Assembly (NCBI GenBank): GCA_030837965.1
Contig: JAUTXP010000043.1
Coordinates: 96,316-160,315, forward strand
Direction of reading: 5' to 3'
Source: Acidimicrobiaceae bacterium
Lineage (GTDB): Bacteria; Actinomycetota; Acidimicrobiia; Acidimicrobiales; JAUTXP01
DNA: 64,000 nt
Shown: piece after piece, positions 1-8,300 of the stretch
Layout of the letters: every line of letters starts with the position of its first letter
How positions within the stretch are numbered: position 1 is the stretch's first letter
Notes under the pieces: model-generated
What the model was told of the DNA's origin: nothing
What the model saw: only the letters and a program-made list of their open reading frames with translations
The model's database searches: none
Program-made: the position numbers and the translations under genes

Positions 1-533
1 TGGCCATGTCCGCCATCGACGGGCTGCGTCAGACGGTGGACCTGGTGATCGACCTGGCCGACCTGAACAACCTTCCCCTGATCCCGCAGATCGGTGAGGT
101 CGGCGACTTCACCTCGCCGGACTTCGCGGGCATCGGCGCCAACGACCCGGCCAAGCCGAACACCTTCACCCCCACCAACCGGCGGGTCATCTCCGGTGCC
201 GTCTCGACCGCGACGACCACGCTCACCTCGGTGACCAACGCCTTGAAGGCACTCGTCGCCCAGCAGGCCGTGGGCTCGCTGGTCGACCCCGACACGCTGA
301 GCGGGGCCGTGCGTGACGCCTTGGGCGGACCGGTGTTCGACGCCCTGCCTGCTTCGAGCGTGCAGACGATCATGGACGGGCTGACGGCCACGGTTCGAAA
401 CATCGCCTCGGCTGACATCGTCGGGCAGTCGGGCACGTACCTGTCGTATCCCAAGCTCGACGTGACCGTGCCGGACAACACCTCGCCCGGCAGCTACCAG
501 GGCACGCTGGTGGTCACCGCCGTCCAGCTGTGA
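1..533 (+). CDS. Secreted WxL-like beta-sandwich protein, 3' part
   Basis: The frame is open from the left edge to the TGA at 531-533, so this is probably the C-terminal part of a longer gene; an internal ATG lies at position 6. The visible 175 residues are rich in Thr, Val, Asp and Ala. The last 30 residues (PKLDVTVPD, then GSYQGTLVVTAVQL) have the strand pattern that ends WxL-type surface domains. The next gene overlaps the stop codon as GTGA and looks like a DUF916-like partner, which supports a cell-surface WxL/DUF916 pair. The WxL assignment rests on the C-terminal pattern and the neighbour; no WxL tripeptide is visible in this part. Confidence 0.5.
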   Translation, partial: AMSAIDGLRQTVDLVIDLADLNNLPLIPQIGEVGDFTSPDFAGIGANDPAKPNTFTPTNRRVISGAVSTATTTLTSVTNALKALVAQQAVGSLVDPDTLSGAVRDALGGPVFDALPASSVQTIMDGLTATVRNIASADIVGQSGTYLSYPKLDVTVPDNTSPGSYQGTLVVTAVQL

Positions 534-1174
534 GACGGACGATCCTGGCCCTCGGGCTCCTGTTCGCGACTTGGTGGCCGGCGCAGTCTGCGTCGGCCAT
601 CGAGACGTCCTCGTTCGGCCTCGGGCCGGCGGGGCCCTCGAGCCGGACCGCGCTGCACGAAGACGTTCGCCCGGGCCACCACACCGATGACGCCGTGCGG
701 GTCTGGAACAAGACCGACAAGCCCGTGGTCGTGAACCTGGCCGTGCAAGGCGCCACCATCGACAAGGCCGGTCAGGTGAGCCTGGGCGGCAACGCCGGGG
801 CAGCCCGCTGGGTGCGCCTCTCGTCGGCCAAGGTCACCCTCGCCCCTCATGCCTCGGTCGAGGTCCCGGTCGCGTTCGAAGGGCCGCGCACGATGCCCTC
901 AGGGACGTCGACGGCGGCCATCGTGGCCGAGGCCGAGAGCGGGCCGGGCGGCTCGTCCAGCGTCGCCGTGCTCCAACGGGTCGCGCTGATGGTCTACGCC
1001 AAGGCGCCGACGGGTTCGCCGCTGCGGGCCGCGTTGGGCTGGGCCGCATGGGTTGCTGTCGCCTTGTTGGTCGGGGTGGTGGGCTACGTGGCGTTCATGC
1101 GCAGGCCGCGTCGACAGGCCGTGCAGAGCCTGCGGCATGTGGGCGCGCTGGCACGCGTCCCGCACCCTTCCTAA
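530..1174 (+). CDS. DUF916-like secreted/membrane-anchored protein
   Basis: 214 residues, GTG start overlapping the previous stop (GTGA), so translation is probably coupled. Residues 1-23 form a signal peptide ending ASA. The middle (about 25-160) is an Ig-like beta domain that resembles DUF916 proteins, with DAVRVWNKTDKPVVV and later VPVAFEGP. A single membrane helix (about 170-190, AAWVAVALLVGVVGYVAFM) is followed by an arginine-rich cytoplasmic tail. DUF916 proteins accompany WxL proteins on Gram-positive surfaces, which fits the upstream gene. The domain call is by pattern only. Confidence 0.6.
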   Translation: MRRTILALGLLFATWWPAQSASAIETSSFGLGPAGPSSRTALHEDVRPGHHTDDAVRVWNKTDKPVVVNLAVQGATIDKAGQVSLGGNAGAARWVRLSSAKVTLAPHASVEVPVAFEGPRTMPSGTSTAAIVAEAESGPGGSSSVAVLQRVALMVYAKAPTGSPLRAALGWAAWVAVALLVGVVGYVAFMRRPRRQAVQSLRHVGALARVPHPS

Positions 1175-1179
1175 CTGCT

Positions 1180-1210
1180 CAGTCGGGTCAGTCGACTCAG
1201 TCGGGTCAGT
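1180..1210. repeat. Tandem 9-mer repeat (CAGTCGGGT type)
   Basis: Three and a half direct copies of a 9-nt unit: CAGTCGGGT, CAGTCGACT, CAGTCGGGT, then CAGTGG. It lies between the convergent DUF916-like and polyprenyl synthase genes and overlaps the synthase stop codon (1206-1208). A similar TGA-bearing 9-mer array occurs at 10826-10862. Confidence 0.7.
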
Positions 1211-2261
1211 GGTCGCGGCCGGCCACGTAGACGGCCAATGCCTCCAACTCCGTACGGGCCTCGTCGGTGATCGGCGTGCGGGCCAAGGCGAGCAGCGACT
1301 GGTCGAGCAGTTCGCCGATGCGGGCCTCCACCTTGTCCTTGGCGCCGGTGGCCACGAGCACCTCTTGCAGTTGCGTGATCTCGTCCTCGGCCAGATCGGG
1401 CGAGCCGAAGCGGCGGGCCAGCAGTTCGGCCGCAGCGCCGTCGGCCTCGGCCGCGGCCAGCGCGTACAGCGCGGTGGGCTTGCCCTCCCGCAGGTCCTCG
1501 CCCACCGGCTTGCCGGTCACGGCCGTGTCCCCGAAGACGCCGAGGAGGTCGTCGCGCAGTTGGAAGGCCTCGCCCAACGGCGCGCCGAACGCGGTCAGCG
1601 GGTCCTGCAATTCGTTCAGTCTTCCGGCCAACGCGGCACCCAGGTGCAGAGGCCGTTCGGTCGTGTAGCGACCGGACTTGTAGATGCAGATGCGCCGGGC
1701 CGCGTCCACTGACGCGTCGCGCCGGACCGTGCCCAACAGGTCGAGGTATTGGCCGATGTTGACCTCGAGCCGAAGCTCGGTGAACACGTCCAGCGCGTCA
1801 CCAGGCGCGTCCCGCAGGAACAGGTCGGCGTAGACGAAGGCCAGGTCGCCGACGAGGATCCCGACCCCTTCGCCAAAGCGCCTTGCCTCGCCGTGCCACT
1901 GGCCCGCAGCGTGCAGGTCTTGGAACAGCACATGGGTTGCGTCCAGGCCTCGGCGGGTGATGGAGCCGTCCATGATGTCGTCGTGGATGAGGGCGAAGGT
2001 GTGGAGCAGTTCGAGGGCCGCGCCCGCGTCGACCACCCTTGCCGCGTCGGGGTCGCCGCCCGCGCCCACGAAGGCCCAGTGGCAGAAGGCGGGCCGCAGC
2101 CGCTTGCCGCCTGCGAGGACAAGGCGCCGCAGCGCATCGAGGGGGGCGGCCAGGTCCGGGTCGACGGTGCGCCAACGCCCCAACTCGGCGACCAGCACCT
2201 CGTCGATGCGCTGTTGCACCCGGCTCGCGATCAGGGTGAGTCGGGCGGGCGCCTCGGTCAT
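1206..2261 (-). CDS. Polyprenyl diphosphate synthase (GGPP/FPP synthase type)
   Basis: 351 residues. It should condense isopentenyl diphosphate with allylic diphosphates to give C15-C20 or longer prenyl chains. Seen: GGKRLRP (about 51-57), the first aspartate-rich motif HDDIMDGS (Asp94, Asp95, Asp98) and a second motif RDDLLGVFGD. The ATG at 2261 (MTEAPARL) is preferred to an in-frame ATG at 2309, because a TAGGCT -10-like hexamer lies just upstream and the longer start would overlap the start of the divergent SDR gene. Chain length cannot be fixed from sequence. The 3' end overlaps a tandem repeat. Confidence 0.9.
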   Translation of the reverse strand: MTEAPARLTLIASRVQQRIDEVLVAELGRWRTVDPDLAAPLDALRRLVLAGGKRLRPAFCHWAFVGAGGDPDAARVVDAGAALELLHTFALIHDDIMDGSITRRGLDATHVLFQDLHAAGQWHGEARRFGEGVGILVGDLAFVYADLFLRDAPGDALDVFTELRLEVNIGQYLDLLGTVRRDASVDAARRICIYKSGRYTTERPLHLGAALAGRLNELQDPLTAFGAPLGEAFQLRDDLLGVFGDTAVTGKPVGEDLREGKPTALYALAAAEADGAAAELLARRFGSPDLAEDEITQLQEVLVATGAKDKVEARIGELLDQSLLALARTPITDEARTELEALAVYVAGRDH

Positions 2262-2307
2262 CGCCACGCGGTCGAGCCTAGGGGCCGCGCCGGTAGGGTG
2301 CCCGGCC

Positions 2308-3078
2308 ATGGCCTACACACCTTTCGACCTGACCGGGCGGGTGGCCTTGGTGACGGGCGGCAACGGCGGCATCGGGCTGGGCATGGCGTCGGCGTTGGCC
2401 GCGGCGGGCGCCGACGTGGCCGTGTGGGGCACCAATGAAGACAAGAACGATGCCGCTGTCGCCGCGCTGGCGGAGCACGGCACGCGGGTCGCCGCTTTCG
2501 TCTGCGATGTGGGTGACGAGGCCGCCGTCGAGTCCGCCTTCGCGGCGACGGTCGAGGCCTTCGGCCGGGTCGACACGTGCGTGGCCAACGCGGGCGTGGG
2601 CGGCGGCGGCGCGTCGTTCGTGGACCTGTCGATGGACGAGTGGCGCCGGGTCATGCGGGTCAACATGGAGGGCGCGTTCCTCACCCTTCGGGCCGCGGCC
2701 AGGCACATGGTGGAGCGGGGCCAAGGCGGGTCGCTGATCGGCGTGGCCAGCCTGGCCGCCATCGAGGGGGCGGCCCGCAACGAGCACTACGCGGCGACCA
2801 AGGGCGGCCTGACGTCGATGATGCGGGGGTTGGCGGTGGAGTTGGCCCGGCACCGCATCAGGGCCAACTCGGTGCTGCCGGGCTGGATCGAGACGGCCAT
2901 GACCGAGGGCGCGTTCGGCAACGAGCGCTTCACCGAGAAGGTGCTGCCGCGCGTGCCGCTGCGGCGGTGGGGGACGCCCGCCGACTTCGGCGGCGTGGCC
3001 GTGTACCTGGCCAGCGATGCGTCCGGCTATCACACGGGCGACAGCTTCGTCATCGACGGCGGCTACGCCGTCTTCTAA
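2308..3078 (+). CDS. Short-chain dehydrogenase/reductase (SDR)
   Basis: 256 residues, the usual length for a classical SDR: an NAD(P)-dependent oxidoreductase of unknown substrate. Seen: TGGNGGIG cofactor motif (16-23), NAG in VANAGVG, catalytic Ser148, Tyr161 and Lys165 (YAATK), and a C-terminal GGYAVF tail typical of FabG-like enzymes. The start is the ATG at 2308, eight nt after TAGGGT (2294-2299), so the mRNA is probably leaderless. The open frame continues far upstream but only as antisense of the polyprenyl synthase. A 17-bp hairpin follows the stop. Confidence 0.9.
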   Translation: MAYTPFDLTGRVALVTGGNGGIGLGMASALAAAGADVAVWGTNEDKNDAAVAALAEHGTRVAAFVCDVGDEAAVESAFAATVEAFGRVDTCVANAGVGGGGASFVDLSMDEWRRVMRVNMEGAFLTLRAAARHMVERGQGGSLIGVASLAAIEGAARNEHYAATKGGLTSMMRGLAVELARHRIRANSVLPGWIETAMTEGAFGNERFTEKVLPRVPLRRWGTPADFGGVAVYLASDASGYHTGDSFVIDGGYAVF

Positions 3079-3084
3079 GCCGGA

Positions 3085-3127
3085 CTGGAGGACATGCCCT
3101 GTGGTTTCCGCAGGCCATGTCCTCCAG
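3085..3127. terminator. Hairpin after the SDR gene
   Basis: A 17-bp inverted repeat (arms 3085-3101 and 3111-3127, one mismatch, 9-nt loop) starts 6 nt after the SDR stop. The arms begin with CTGGAGGACATG and end with CATGTCCTCCAG. There is no U-tract, so it may be a Rho-dependent end or an mRNA-stabilising hairpin. A very G-rich tract (3129-3186) follows before the next, convergent gene. Confidence 0.6.
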
Positions 3128-3187
3128 ACGCGCGGGGGCGGGCGGCGGGGGCGGGGGGTGGCAGGGGGCGGGCGGCCCGCGGGCGGG

Positions 3188-3607
3188 TCAGACCTTGGCG
3201 TCGAGGTCGTGCAGGCGACGGGCCATGCCCGTGAGGAGGCGCACACTGATGGTCGGCACCTCGGACAGCAGGCCCTTGAACGAGCGTTGCGACAGCACCA
3301 GCACCTTGACCGGCGTGGTGGCGGTCACCGTGGCATTGCGGGGCGCCTTGTCCAGCAGGGCCAGCTCGCCGAACCACTCGCCCGCGCCGAGCACGGCCAG
3401 CTCCTTGCCCTTGCGGGTCACGCGTGCGCTGCCGGACAACAGGATGAAGAACTCCTGACCAGGGTCGCCCTCGCGCACCAGGGTCGTGCCCGGCTCGAAG
3501 GCCACCTCGTCGGTGTGCCTGCCGATCTCGCCCAGCTCCTTCTTGGTGCAGGCGCTGAACATCGGGACTTCGGCGAGGTGGGCCAGGTACTGGTCGCGTC
3601 GAGGCAT
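3188..3607 (-). CDS. Cyclic nucleotide-binding domain protein
   Basis: 139 residues, essentially one CAP-family effector domain without a DNA-binding part. Seen: an N-terminal helix (YLAHLAEVPMFSACTKKEL), the beta barrel with GDPGQEFFILLSG, and the phosphate-binding-cassette region FGELALLDKAPRNATV, where Glu and Arg sit as in cAMP-binding sites. The start is the ATG at 3607 with GGAGAG 5 nt upstream; the open frame begins 25 codons earlier inside a palindromic repeat. It follows the PAP2 and flippase genes on the same strand. Ligand and output are unknown. Confidence 0.85.
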   Translation of the reverse strand: MPRRDQYLAHLAEVPMFSACTKKELGEIGRHTDEVAFEPGTTLVREGDPGQEFFILLSGSARVTRKGKELAVLGAGEWFGELALLDKAPRNATVTATTPVKVLVLSQRSFKGLLSEVPTISVRLLTGMARRLHDLDAKV

Positions 3608-3672
3608 GGCTCTCTCCTTCGGGAGAACGGGACGATATCCCTGCGAACCGCTCCGGCACGAAGCCCGAGCCG

Positions 3673-3705
3673 ACTTTTCCACAGCAGCAGGTGCTGTGGA
3701 AAAGT
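3673..3705. repeat. Palindromic repeat copy 1 (paired DnaA-box-like sites)
   Basis: A perfect inverted repeat with 14-bp arms (3673-3686 and 3692-3705) and loop GCAGG. The arms contain TTTTCCACA (3675-3683) and its inverse TGTGGAAAA (3695-3703), both of which fit the general DnaA-box consensus TTWTNCACA. The right arm abuts the TAA stop of the PAP2 gene. Copies 2 and 3 are at 11702 and 12628. The poly-T/poly-A order is opposite to that of an intrinsic terminator. Confidence 0.85.
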
Positions 3706-4517
3706 TAACGGCCGCGGGCGGCCCTGGTGTTGAAGGCCGTGATCAGCCGACCCAGTCCGAATCCGCAGGCCAGCACCACGGCCCCGCCCACGGCGTCGAG
3801 GATGTAGTGGTTGGCCGTGACCACGATGGCGAACAGGGTGAGGAACGGATAGGCCAGGGCCAGGGCCTTGGCCCATGGACGTTTCAGCATCGGCAGCAGC
3901 ACCAGCGCCGACCATGACGACCAGGCGAAGTGCAGGCTGGGCATGGCCGCGTACTGGTTCGAGATCTTCTGCATGGCTCCCGAGTCGAACGACCACAGGC
4001 CGCCGAAGCGCTGCAGCGTGTCCACGAAGCCGTACTCGTGGAGCAGCCGAGGGGGCATGAGGGGGAAGGCCGCGAACCCGATCAAGGCCAGCGCGGTGGT
4101 GCAGGCCAGCGTGTTGCGCCAAAGCGGATACCGGTCCTTCATGCGCCGGAACAGCACGATCAACGCGACGGCCGTCACCACGAAATGGGCGGTCCCGTAG
4201 AACACGTCCCAGAACTGGATGAACCACCGATAGGGCAGGAACAGGTCTTGGATGCGGTGCTCTTGGAAGGCGCCGACCAGCCGTTCGAGACGGATCACTC
4301 GATGCGCGTTGGTGCGGGCGTGGGTAGCGGACACGGTGGCCGATCCCTGCGTGTTCCGCACCGCCGTGTAGATGGCGTAGAAGGCCAGGATGTAAAGCAG
4401 CTCGCGCCACCATCGGAGGCGGGGCCGAGCCCCGACGGCATCGACCCCATCGGCGCCGACGCCGCTGTCCCCGCCGACCCCGCCGACGGTCTCGGTCGCT
4501 CCCGCTCCTGCGCTCAC
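3705..4517 (-). CDS. PAP2-superfamily membrane phosphatase / inositolphosphotransferase-like
   Basis: 270 residues. GTG start overlapping the TGA of the upstream flippase-like gene (GTGA). About six membrane helices are visible. The PAP2 signature is present in its aureobasidin-resistance (PAP2_3) form: MPSLHFAW (PSxH) and VVTANHYILDAVGG with the second His and Asp. Such proteins remove or transfer phospho head groups on lipids at the membrane face. A short Gly/Asp-rich N-terminal segment precedes the first helix. Coupling to the flippase-like gene suggests a shared lipid role. The substrate is not inferable. Confidence 0.8.
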   Translation of the reverse strand: MSAGAGATETVGGVGGDSGVGADGVDAVGARPRLRWWRELLYILAFYAIYTAVRNTQGSATVSATHARTNAHRVIRLERLVGAFQEHRIQDLFLPYRWFIQFWDVFYGTAHFVVTAVALIVLFRRMKDRYPLWRNTLACTTALALIGFAAFPLMPPRLLHEYGFVDTLQRFGGLWSFDSGAMQKISNQYAAMPSLHFAWSSWSALVLLPMLKRPWAKALALAYPFLTLFAIVVTANHYILDAVGGAVVLACGFGLGRLITAFNTRAARGR

Positions 4518-5503
4518 GCCATGGTCCGCTGTCGGACCCGGCCCCCGCCGGTGGCGAATGCGGGCGCGCCGGCCAGGCTGGCCACCAGGTTCACGCCGTA
4601 GACGAGCACGCCAAGGGCGATGGCCTCGTGCGTGGCCACGCCGAGAGGGTGAAGGAACAGCACGAATGCACCTTCGCGCACGCCGAGCCCGCCGATGGTG
4701 ACGGGCAGCACTTGCACGATGGCCACCGCAGGCATGAAGGCGAGCATGGCCGTCCAGCCCACGTCCATGCCCAACGCGGCCGCGGCCAAGAACGCGGCCA
4801 GCACGACGGCGAGCTGGTACACGAAGCCCGCCACCAACACCTCGACCGCGGCGGCCGGGTGCTCGCGGAACCTGACCAGTCCCAAGTGGACGGCGGCCAC
4901 GAACCGGCGCCAGCCCTCGGAATGCCCGAGCCGTCCGCCCACGCGCGGGCTGGCCGCGCTGATCAGGACCACGCCAAGCAGTACGAGCGTGCCGACCGAT
5001 ATGGCCTCGGCCACATGACTGGCCGCGCCCAGCCCCCGCAGGCTCGGGTTGACCGTCAGCCCGACCAAGGTGATGACGGGCAGCACGATCCACCCGGACA
5101 GACGCTCCAACACCACCGACGCGAACGTCGTCGGCCGTTTGCCGTTGGCCGCGGACAGGCGGGTCACCCGCAGCACGTCCCCGCCGATGGTGGACGGCAG
5201 GAAGTTGCTGACGAAGAGGCCCGCGAACGTGTGCACCACAAGGGCGACCAGGCCCGCGGGGGCCTCGAGCGCGGTCAGCACACGCTGCCAGCGCACGGCC
5301 GAAAGCACGACGCCGACCAGGGTCACGGCGATGGCCGCGGCCAGGTCCACGACGGCATGCGAGTCCCACTGCGTGAACAGGCTGCGCAGGTGCACCCGCC
5401 GGAGCAGCACGATCAGCATCAACGCCGACACGACGGCCCGCAGCAGGGGAGCGGCCGAGCGCAGGCGCGCGCCGAAGCCGCCCTCGCTCGTCCCGGTGGT
5501 CAC
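4514..5503 (-). CDS. LPG synthase TM-domain / UPF0104-like flippase
   Basis: 329 residues with about eight hydrophobic helices. It matches the lysylphosphatidylglycerol synthetase membrane (flippase) family: AVRWQRVLTAL, the conserved FLPSTIGGDVLRV motif, then VLPVTIGGLGVREGAFVLF near the C-terminus. No soluble aminoacyl-transferase domain is present, so it is a stand-alone membrane domain. The GTG at 5503 is chosen because TACCCT (-10 type) ends 6 nt before it; a purine stretch lies directly against the codon, so a leaderless mRNA is likely. It is divergent from the hydrolase at 5524 with a 20-bp gap. Confidence 0.85.
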   Translation of the reverse strand: MTTGTSEGGFGARLRSAAPLLRAVVSALMLIVLLRRVHLRSLFTQWDSHAVVDLAAAIAVTLVGVVLSAVRWQRVLTALEAPAGLVALVVHTFAGLFVSNFLPSTIGGDVLRVTRLSAANGKRPTTFASVVLERLSGWIVLPVITLVGLTVNPSLRGLGAASHVAEAISVGTLVLLGVVLISAASPRVGGRLGHSEGWRRFVAAVHLGLVRFREHPAAAVEVLVAGFVYQLAVVLAAFLAAAALGMDVGWTAMLAFMPAVAIVQVLPVTIGGLGVREGAFVLFLHPLGVATHEAIALGVLVYGVNLVASLAGAPAFATGGGRVRQRTMA

Positions 5504-5523
5504 CCTCCTAGGGTAAAGCAGCG

Positions 5524-6288
5524 GTGGCCCCTGAACGGCCGGATCGGCGCCTGCTGCTGGTGCATGGGTTCGGCGGATCGCGTCTCGACTTCGCCGACTG
5601 GCTTCCTCGATTCGATGCCGCGGGCTGGCAGGCCCACGCCGTAGAACTGCCTGGCCACGGCTCGGCCCTGGCCGACCCCACGGGCTATTCACTGTCCGCC
5701 TTCGCCGACTTCGTCCTGGCCGAGGCCGACCGTCTGGGCTGGCCCCGCTTCATGCTGCTCGGCCACTCGATGGGCGGCATGATCGCCCAACTCGTCGCCC
5801 TCGGCCGCGGTGCCGATCGGCTCGACGGGCTCATCCTCATGGGCACCAGCCACGGCCCCATCCCGGTCGAGCGCGACGTGATCGAGCTGGGCCAGTCCAT
5901 CGTCCGCTCGGGCGGCCTGGCCGCGTTGGTGGAGGCCCAGCGGGGCAGGCCGGGCTCGTCCTCCCACGAGCGCCTGCTGCGGGACCGGCCCGGTTACCGG
6001 GAGTTCATGGAGTCCAAGGCCCTGGCCATGGACCCGGCCATGTGGCTGGCCTTGGTCGAGGAGATGGCCGGCCAGGCCGACCGGTTGGACGGGCTGCGTT
6101 CGCTTGCACTAGCCACGCTGGTTGTGGTGGGCGAGCAGGACGACTTCCGACCGGCCTGTGAACGGCTGGCCCAGGCCATCCCCGGCGCCCGCCTGGCCGT
6201 CATCGCCGACGCGGGCCACTCGCCGCAGTTCGAGGCGCCCGAGGCCTGGTGGCATGAGATCAGTTCGTTCTTGGAGGAGGTCGGTTGA
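5524..6288 (+). CDS. Alpha/beta-hydrolase
   Basis: 254 residues, GTG start. Seen: oxyanion motif HGFGG at about residue 14, nucleophile elbow GHSMGG, acid in the VVVGEQDDF region and catalytic His in AGHSPQFE. Length and fold match single-domain esterases or C-C hydrolases. The stop overlaps the ATG of the TPP-enzyme gene (TGATG), so the two are co-translated and may act in one pathway. The substrate is unknown. Confidence 0.88.
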   Translation: MAPERPDRRLLLVHGFGGSRLDFADWLPRFDAAGWQAHAVELPGHGSALADPTGYSLSAFADFVLAEADRLGWPRFMLLGHSMGGMIAQLVALGRGADRLDGLILMGTSHGPIPVERDVIELGQSIVRSGGLAALVEAQRGRPGSSSHERLLRDRPGYREFMESKALAMDPAMWLALVEEMAGQADRLDGLRSLALATLVVVGEQDDFRPACERLAQAIPGARLAVIADAGHSPQFEAPEAWWHEISSFLEEVG

Positions 6289-7913
6289 TGGGCAGCACCA
6301 TGGACGGCAACGGCGGCGACCTGGCTTTGGCCGCGCTGGCCGCGTACGGCGTGCGCGAGCTGTTCACCTTGAACGGCGCCCACATCTGGCCTCTGTACGA
6401 CGCTGCTCGACGGGCCGACGTCCGCCTGATCGACACCCGCCACGAACAGACCGCGGCCTTCGCGGCCGAAGGCCTGGCCAAGCTTCTTCGCCGACCGGCC
6501 GTGGCTGCGTTGACCGCAGGGCCTGGGGTCACCAACGGCATCTCGCCGGTGGCCTCGGCCCAGTCCACCGGCGCACCTCTGATCGTGTTGGGCGGGCGGG
6601 CGCCCGCCGGGCGGTGGGGCCACGGGTCGTTGCAGGAGTTCGACCACGTCCCGCTGCTCACGCCCATCACCAAGTTCGCGGCGACTGCGCCCACCACCGA
6701 TGCCATCGCCTCCGTTGTGGGCCAAGCCGCGGCGGCCGCGTCCACTCCCCATCGGGGACCCGCCTTCGTGGACATCGGCATCGACGTGATCTTCGGCCAG
6801 GCCGCGGGCGTGGAGGTCCCGGCCGCGGTAGACGGCCGCGGCGTGGAGCCCGACGCGGATCAGGCCATGAAGGCGGCTGCCCTGTTGGCTGCGGCCGATC
6901 GGCCCGTCCTCGTGGCCGGCACCGACGTGTGGTGGAACGGGGCCGAGGACGCGCTGCGAGCGGTGGTCGAGGGCCTGCGCGTGCCGACGTTCTTGAACGG
7001 GCTGGGCCGAGGATGTCTGCCCGCTGACCACCAGCTCGCCTTCTCGCGCACCCGCAGCTTCTTGAAGCAGGCCGACGTCATCGTCGTGGTGGGCACGCCG
7101 ATGGACTTCCGCCTGTCCTTCGGGCGGTTCGGCGACGCCCAGGTCGTGCACATCGCCGACGACCCGTCCGTTCTGGCGTCGCATGTGGACCTGGCCGCGG
7201 GCGTCCCCGGCGACTTGAGAACGATTCTCAATCTCGTTTCCGACTTCTCCGGGTCTCGGGCCGACCACGAGCCGTGGATCGCCAAACTGCGTGACGAGGA
7301 GGACGCGCGCCGGGCGTCGGAGGCCGACGATCTCGCCGTCGACACTGACCCAATCCACCCCGCTCGGATCTATGGCGAGTTGCGGCCCCGCCTCGACCGC
7401 GACGCGGTGGTGGTCAACGACGGCGGCGACTTCGTGTCCTTCAGCGGCAAGTACGTCGAGTCGTTCCAGCCCGGATGCTGGCTCGACCCTGGCCCGCTCG
7501 GCTGCCTGGGCACGGGGCTGGGCTACTCCATCGCGGCGCGGGTGGCCCACCCTGACCGGCAGGTGGTGGCCTTGTTGGGCGATGGCGCGGCCGGATTCTC
7601 GCTGATGGACGTGGACACCTTGGTGCGCCACCAACTTCCGGTCGTGATGGTCGTGGGCAACAACGGCATCTGGGGGCTGGAGAAGATCCCGATGCAGATG
7701 ATCTACGACGGATGGGACGCGGCCTGCGACCTCCAGCCGGGGTGTCGCTACGACGACGTGGTCAAGGCGCTGGGCGGGGCAGGCGAGACGGTCACCTCGC
7801 CGGGCGAGATCGGCCCCGCCTTGGACCGGGCATTCGCCGCGGGCGTGCCCTATCTGGTGAACGTGCTGACCGACCCGAAGGTCGCCTACCCCCGAAGCTC
7901 CTCGCTCGTCTGA
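6288..7913 (+). CDS. Thiamine diphosphate enzyme, acetolactate synthase large-subunit-like
   Basis: 541 residues. Seen: catalytic Glu53 in RHEQTAAFAAEG, GPGVTNG in the Pyr domain, a central cofactor-fold domain, and the ThDP motif GDG (432 on) ending with NN (458-459). The ATG at 6288 has GGAGGAGG 8 nt upstream and overlaps the hydrolase stop. The family contains acetolactate synthase, oxalyl-CoA decarboxylase and 2-hydroxyacyl-CoA lyase. No regulatory small subunit is nearby, so a catabolic lyase or decarboxylase is as likely as valine/isoleucine synthesis. The 3' end overlaps the convergent thioesterase gene by 28 bp. Confidence 0.85.
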   Translation: MGSTMDGNGGDLALAALAAYGVRELFTLNGAHIWPLYDAARRADVRLIDTRHEQTAAFAAEGLAKLLRRPAVAALTAGPGVTNGISPVASAQSTGAPLIVLGGRAPAGRWGHGSLQEFDHVPLLTPITKFAATAPTTDAIASVVGQAAAAASTPHRGPAFVDIGIDVIFGQAAGVEVPAAVDGRGVEPDADQAMKAAALLAAADRPVLVAGTDVWWNGAEDALRAVVEGLRVPTFLNGLGRGCLPADHQLAFSRTRSFLKQADVIVVVGTPMDFRLSFGRFGDAQVVHIADDPSVLASHVDLAAGVPGDLRTILNLVSDFSGSRADHEPWIAKLRDEEDARRASEADDLAVDTDPIHPARIYGELRPRLDRDAVVVNDGGDFVSFSGKYVESFQPGCWLDPGPLGCLGTGLGYSIAARVAHPDRQVVALLGDGAAGFSLMDVDTLVRHQLPVVMVVGNNGIWGLEKIPMQMIYDGWDAACDLQPGCRYDDVVKALGGAGETVTSPGEIGPALDRAFAAGVPYLVNVLTDPKVAYPRSSSLV

Positions 7914-8284
7914 GTCGTCGAGAGGAACCGGCTGCGCTCCACGACGACGCGGGTCAACTTGGCCGCGCCGATCAGGCCGTGGTCGTCGTTGGCCGTGGCC
8001 GTGAAGGTGAGTCGGCGGCCCTCGACCTTCTCCAAGGTGGCCTCCGCGACCACGTTCCCGCCCACCGCGGTCGGCGCCAGGTGGTCGAGCTGCACCCGCA
8101 TCCCGACCGTCGTCTCGCCTTGGCCCAGACCGCCTGCGACGGCCATGCAGCACGCTTCTTCGCACAAGGCGACGAGTCGCGGTGTGGCCAGGACGGGCAC
8201 GTCGCCCGAGCCCATGGCGATGGCGGTGTCGGCCTCGGTGACGGTCAACTCGACGCGGGCCGAGCGACCGGGCTGAAGAGGCAC
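7886..8284 (-). CDS. Fluoroacetyl-CoA thioesterase (FlK)-like hot-dog protein
   Basis: 132 residues, one hot-dog domain. The pattern TPRLVALCEEACCMAV followed by TTVGMRVQLDHLAPT and ATLEKVEGRRLTFTATANDD is that of the FlK-like thioesterases, which hydrolyse short acyl-CoA thioesters. The helix Glu and the later His are present. The GTG start at 8284 lies 6 nt after TATCGT read on the minus strand, so the mRNA is probably leaderless. Its promoter overlaps that of the divergent S9 peptidase. Fluoroacetate itself is not implied. Confidence 0.8.
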   Translation of the reverse strand: MPLQPGRSARVELTVTEADTAIAMGSGDVPVLATPRLVALCEEACCMAVAGGLGQGETTVGMRVQLDHLAPTAVGGNVVAEATLEKVEGRRLTFTATANDDHGLIGAAKLTRVVVERSRFLSTTQTSEELRG

Positions 8285-8300
8285 GGCGTTACGATACGGC
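8285..8300. promoter_or_regulatory. Overlapping divergent -10 elements
   Basis: Two start codons (GTG at 8284 minus, GTG at 8301 plus) are separated by only 16 bp. TACGAT (8290-8295) is a -10 box for the plus gene with a 5-nt gap. TATCGT on the minus strand (8296-8291) serves the other gene with a 6-nt gap. The two hexamers share five base pairs, so polymerase could serve only one side at a time. The roles are inferred from TANNNT and spacing. Confidence 0.6.

Noticed and set aside
1957..2307. Upstream in-frame extension of the SDR gene
   Set aside because: It is antisense to the polyprenyl synthase, low-complexity, and a -10 box and ATG at 2308 match the family start.
7213..7232. TTGAGAACGATTCTCAA palindrome
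   Set aside because: It lies inside the TPP-enzyme coding sequence with no promoter near it; probably chance.
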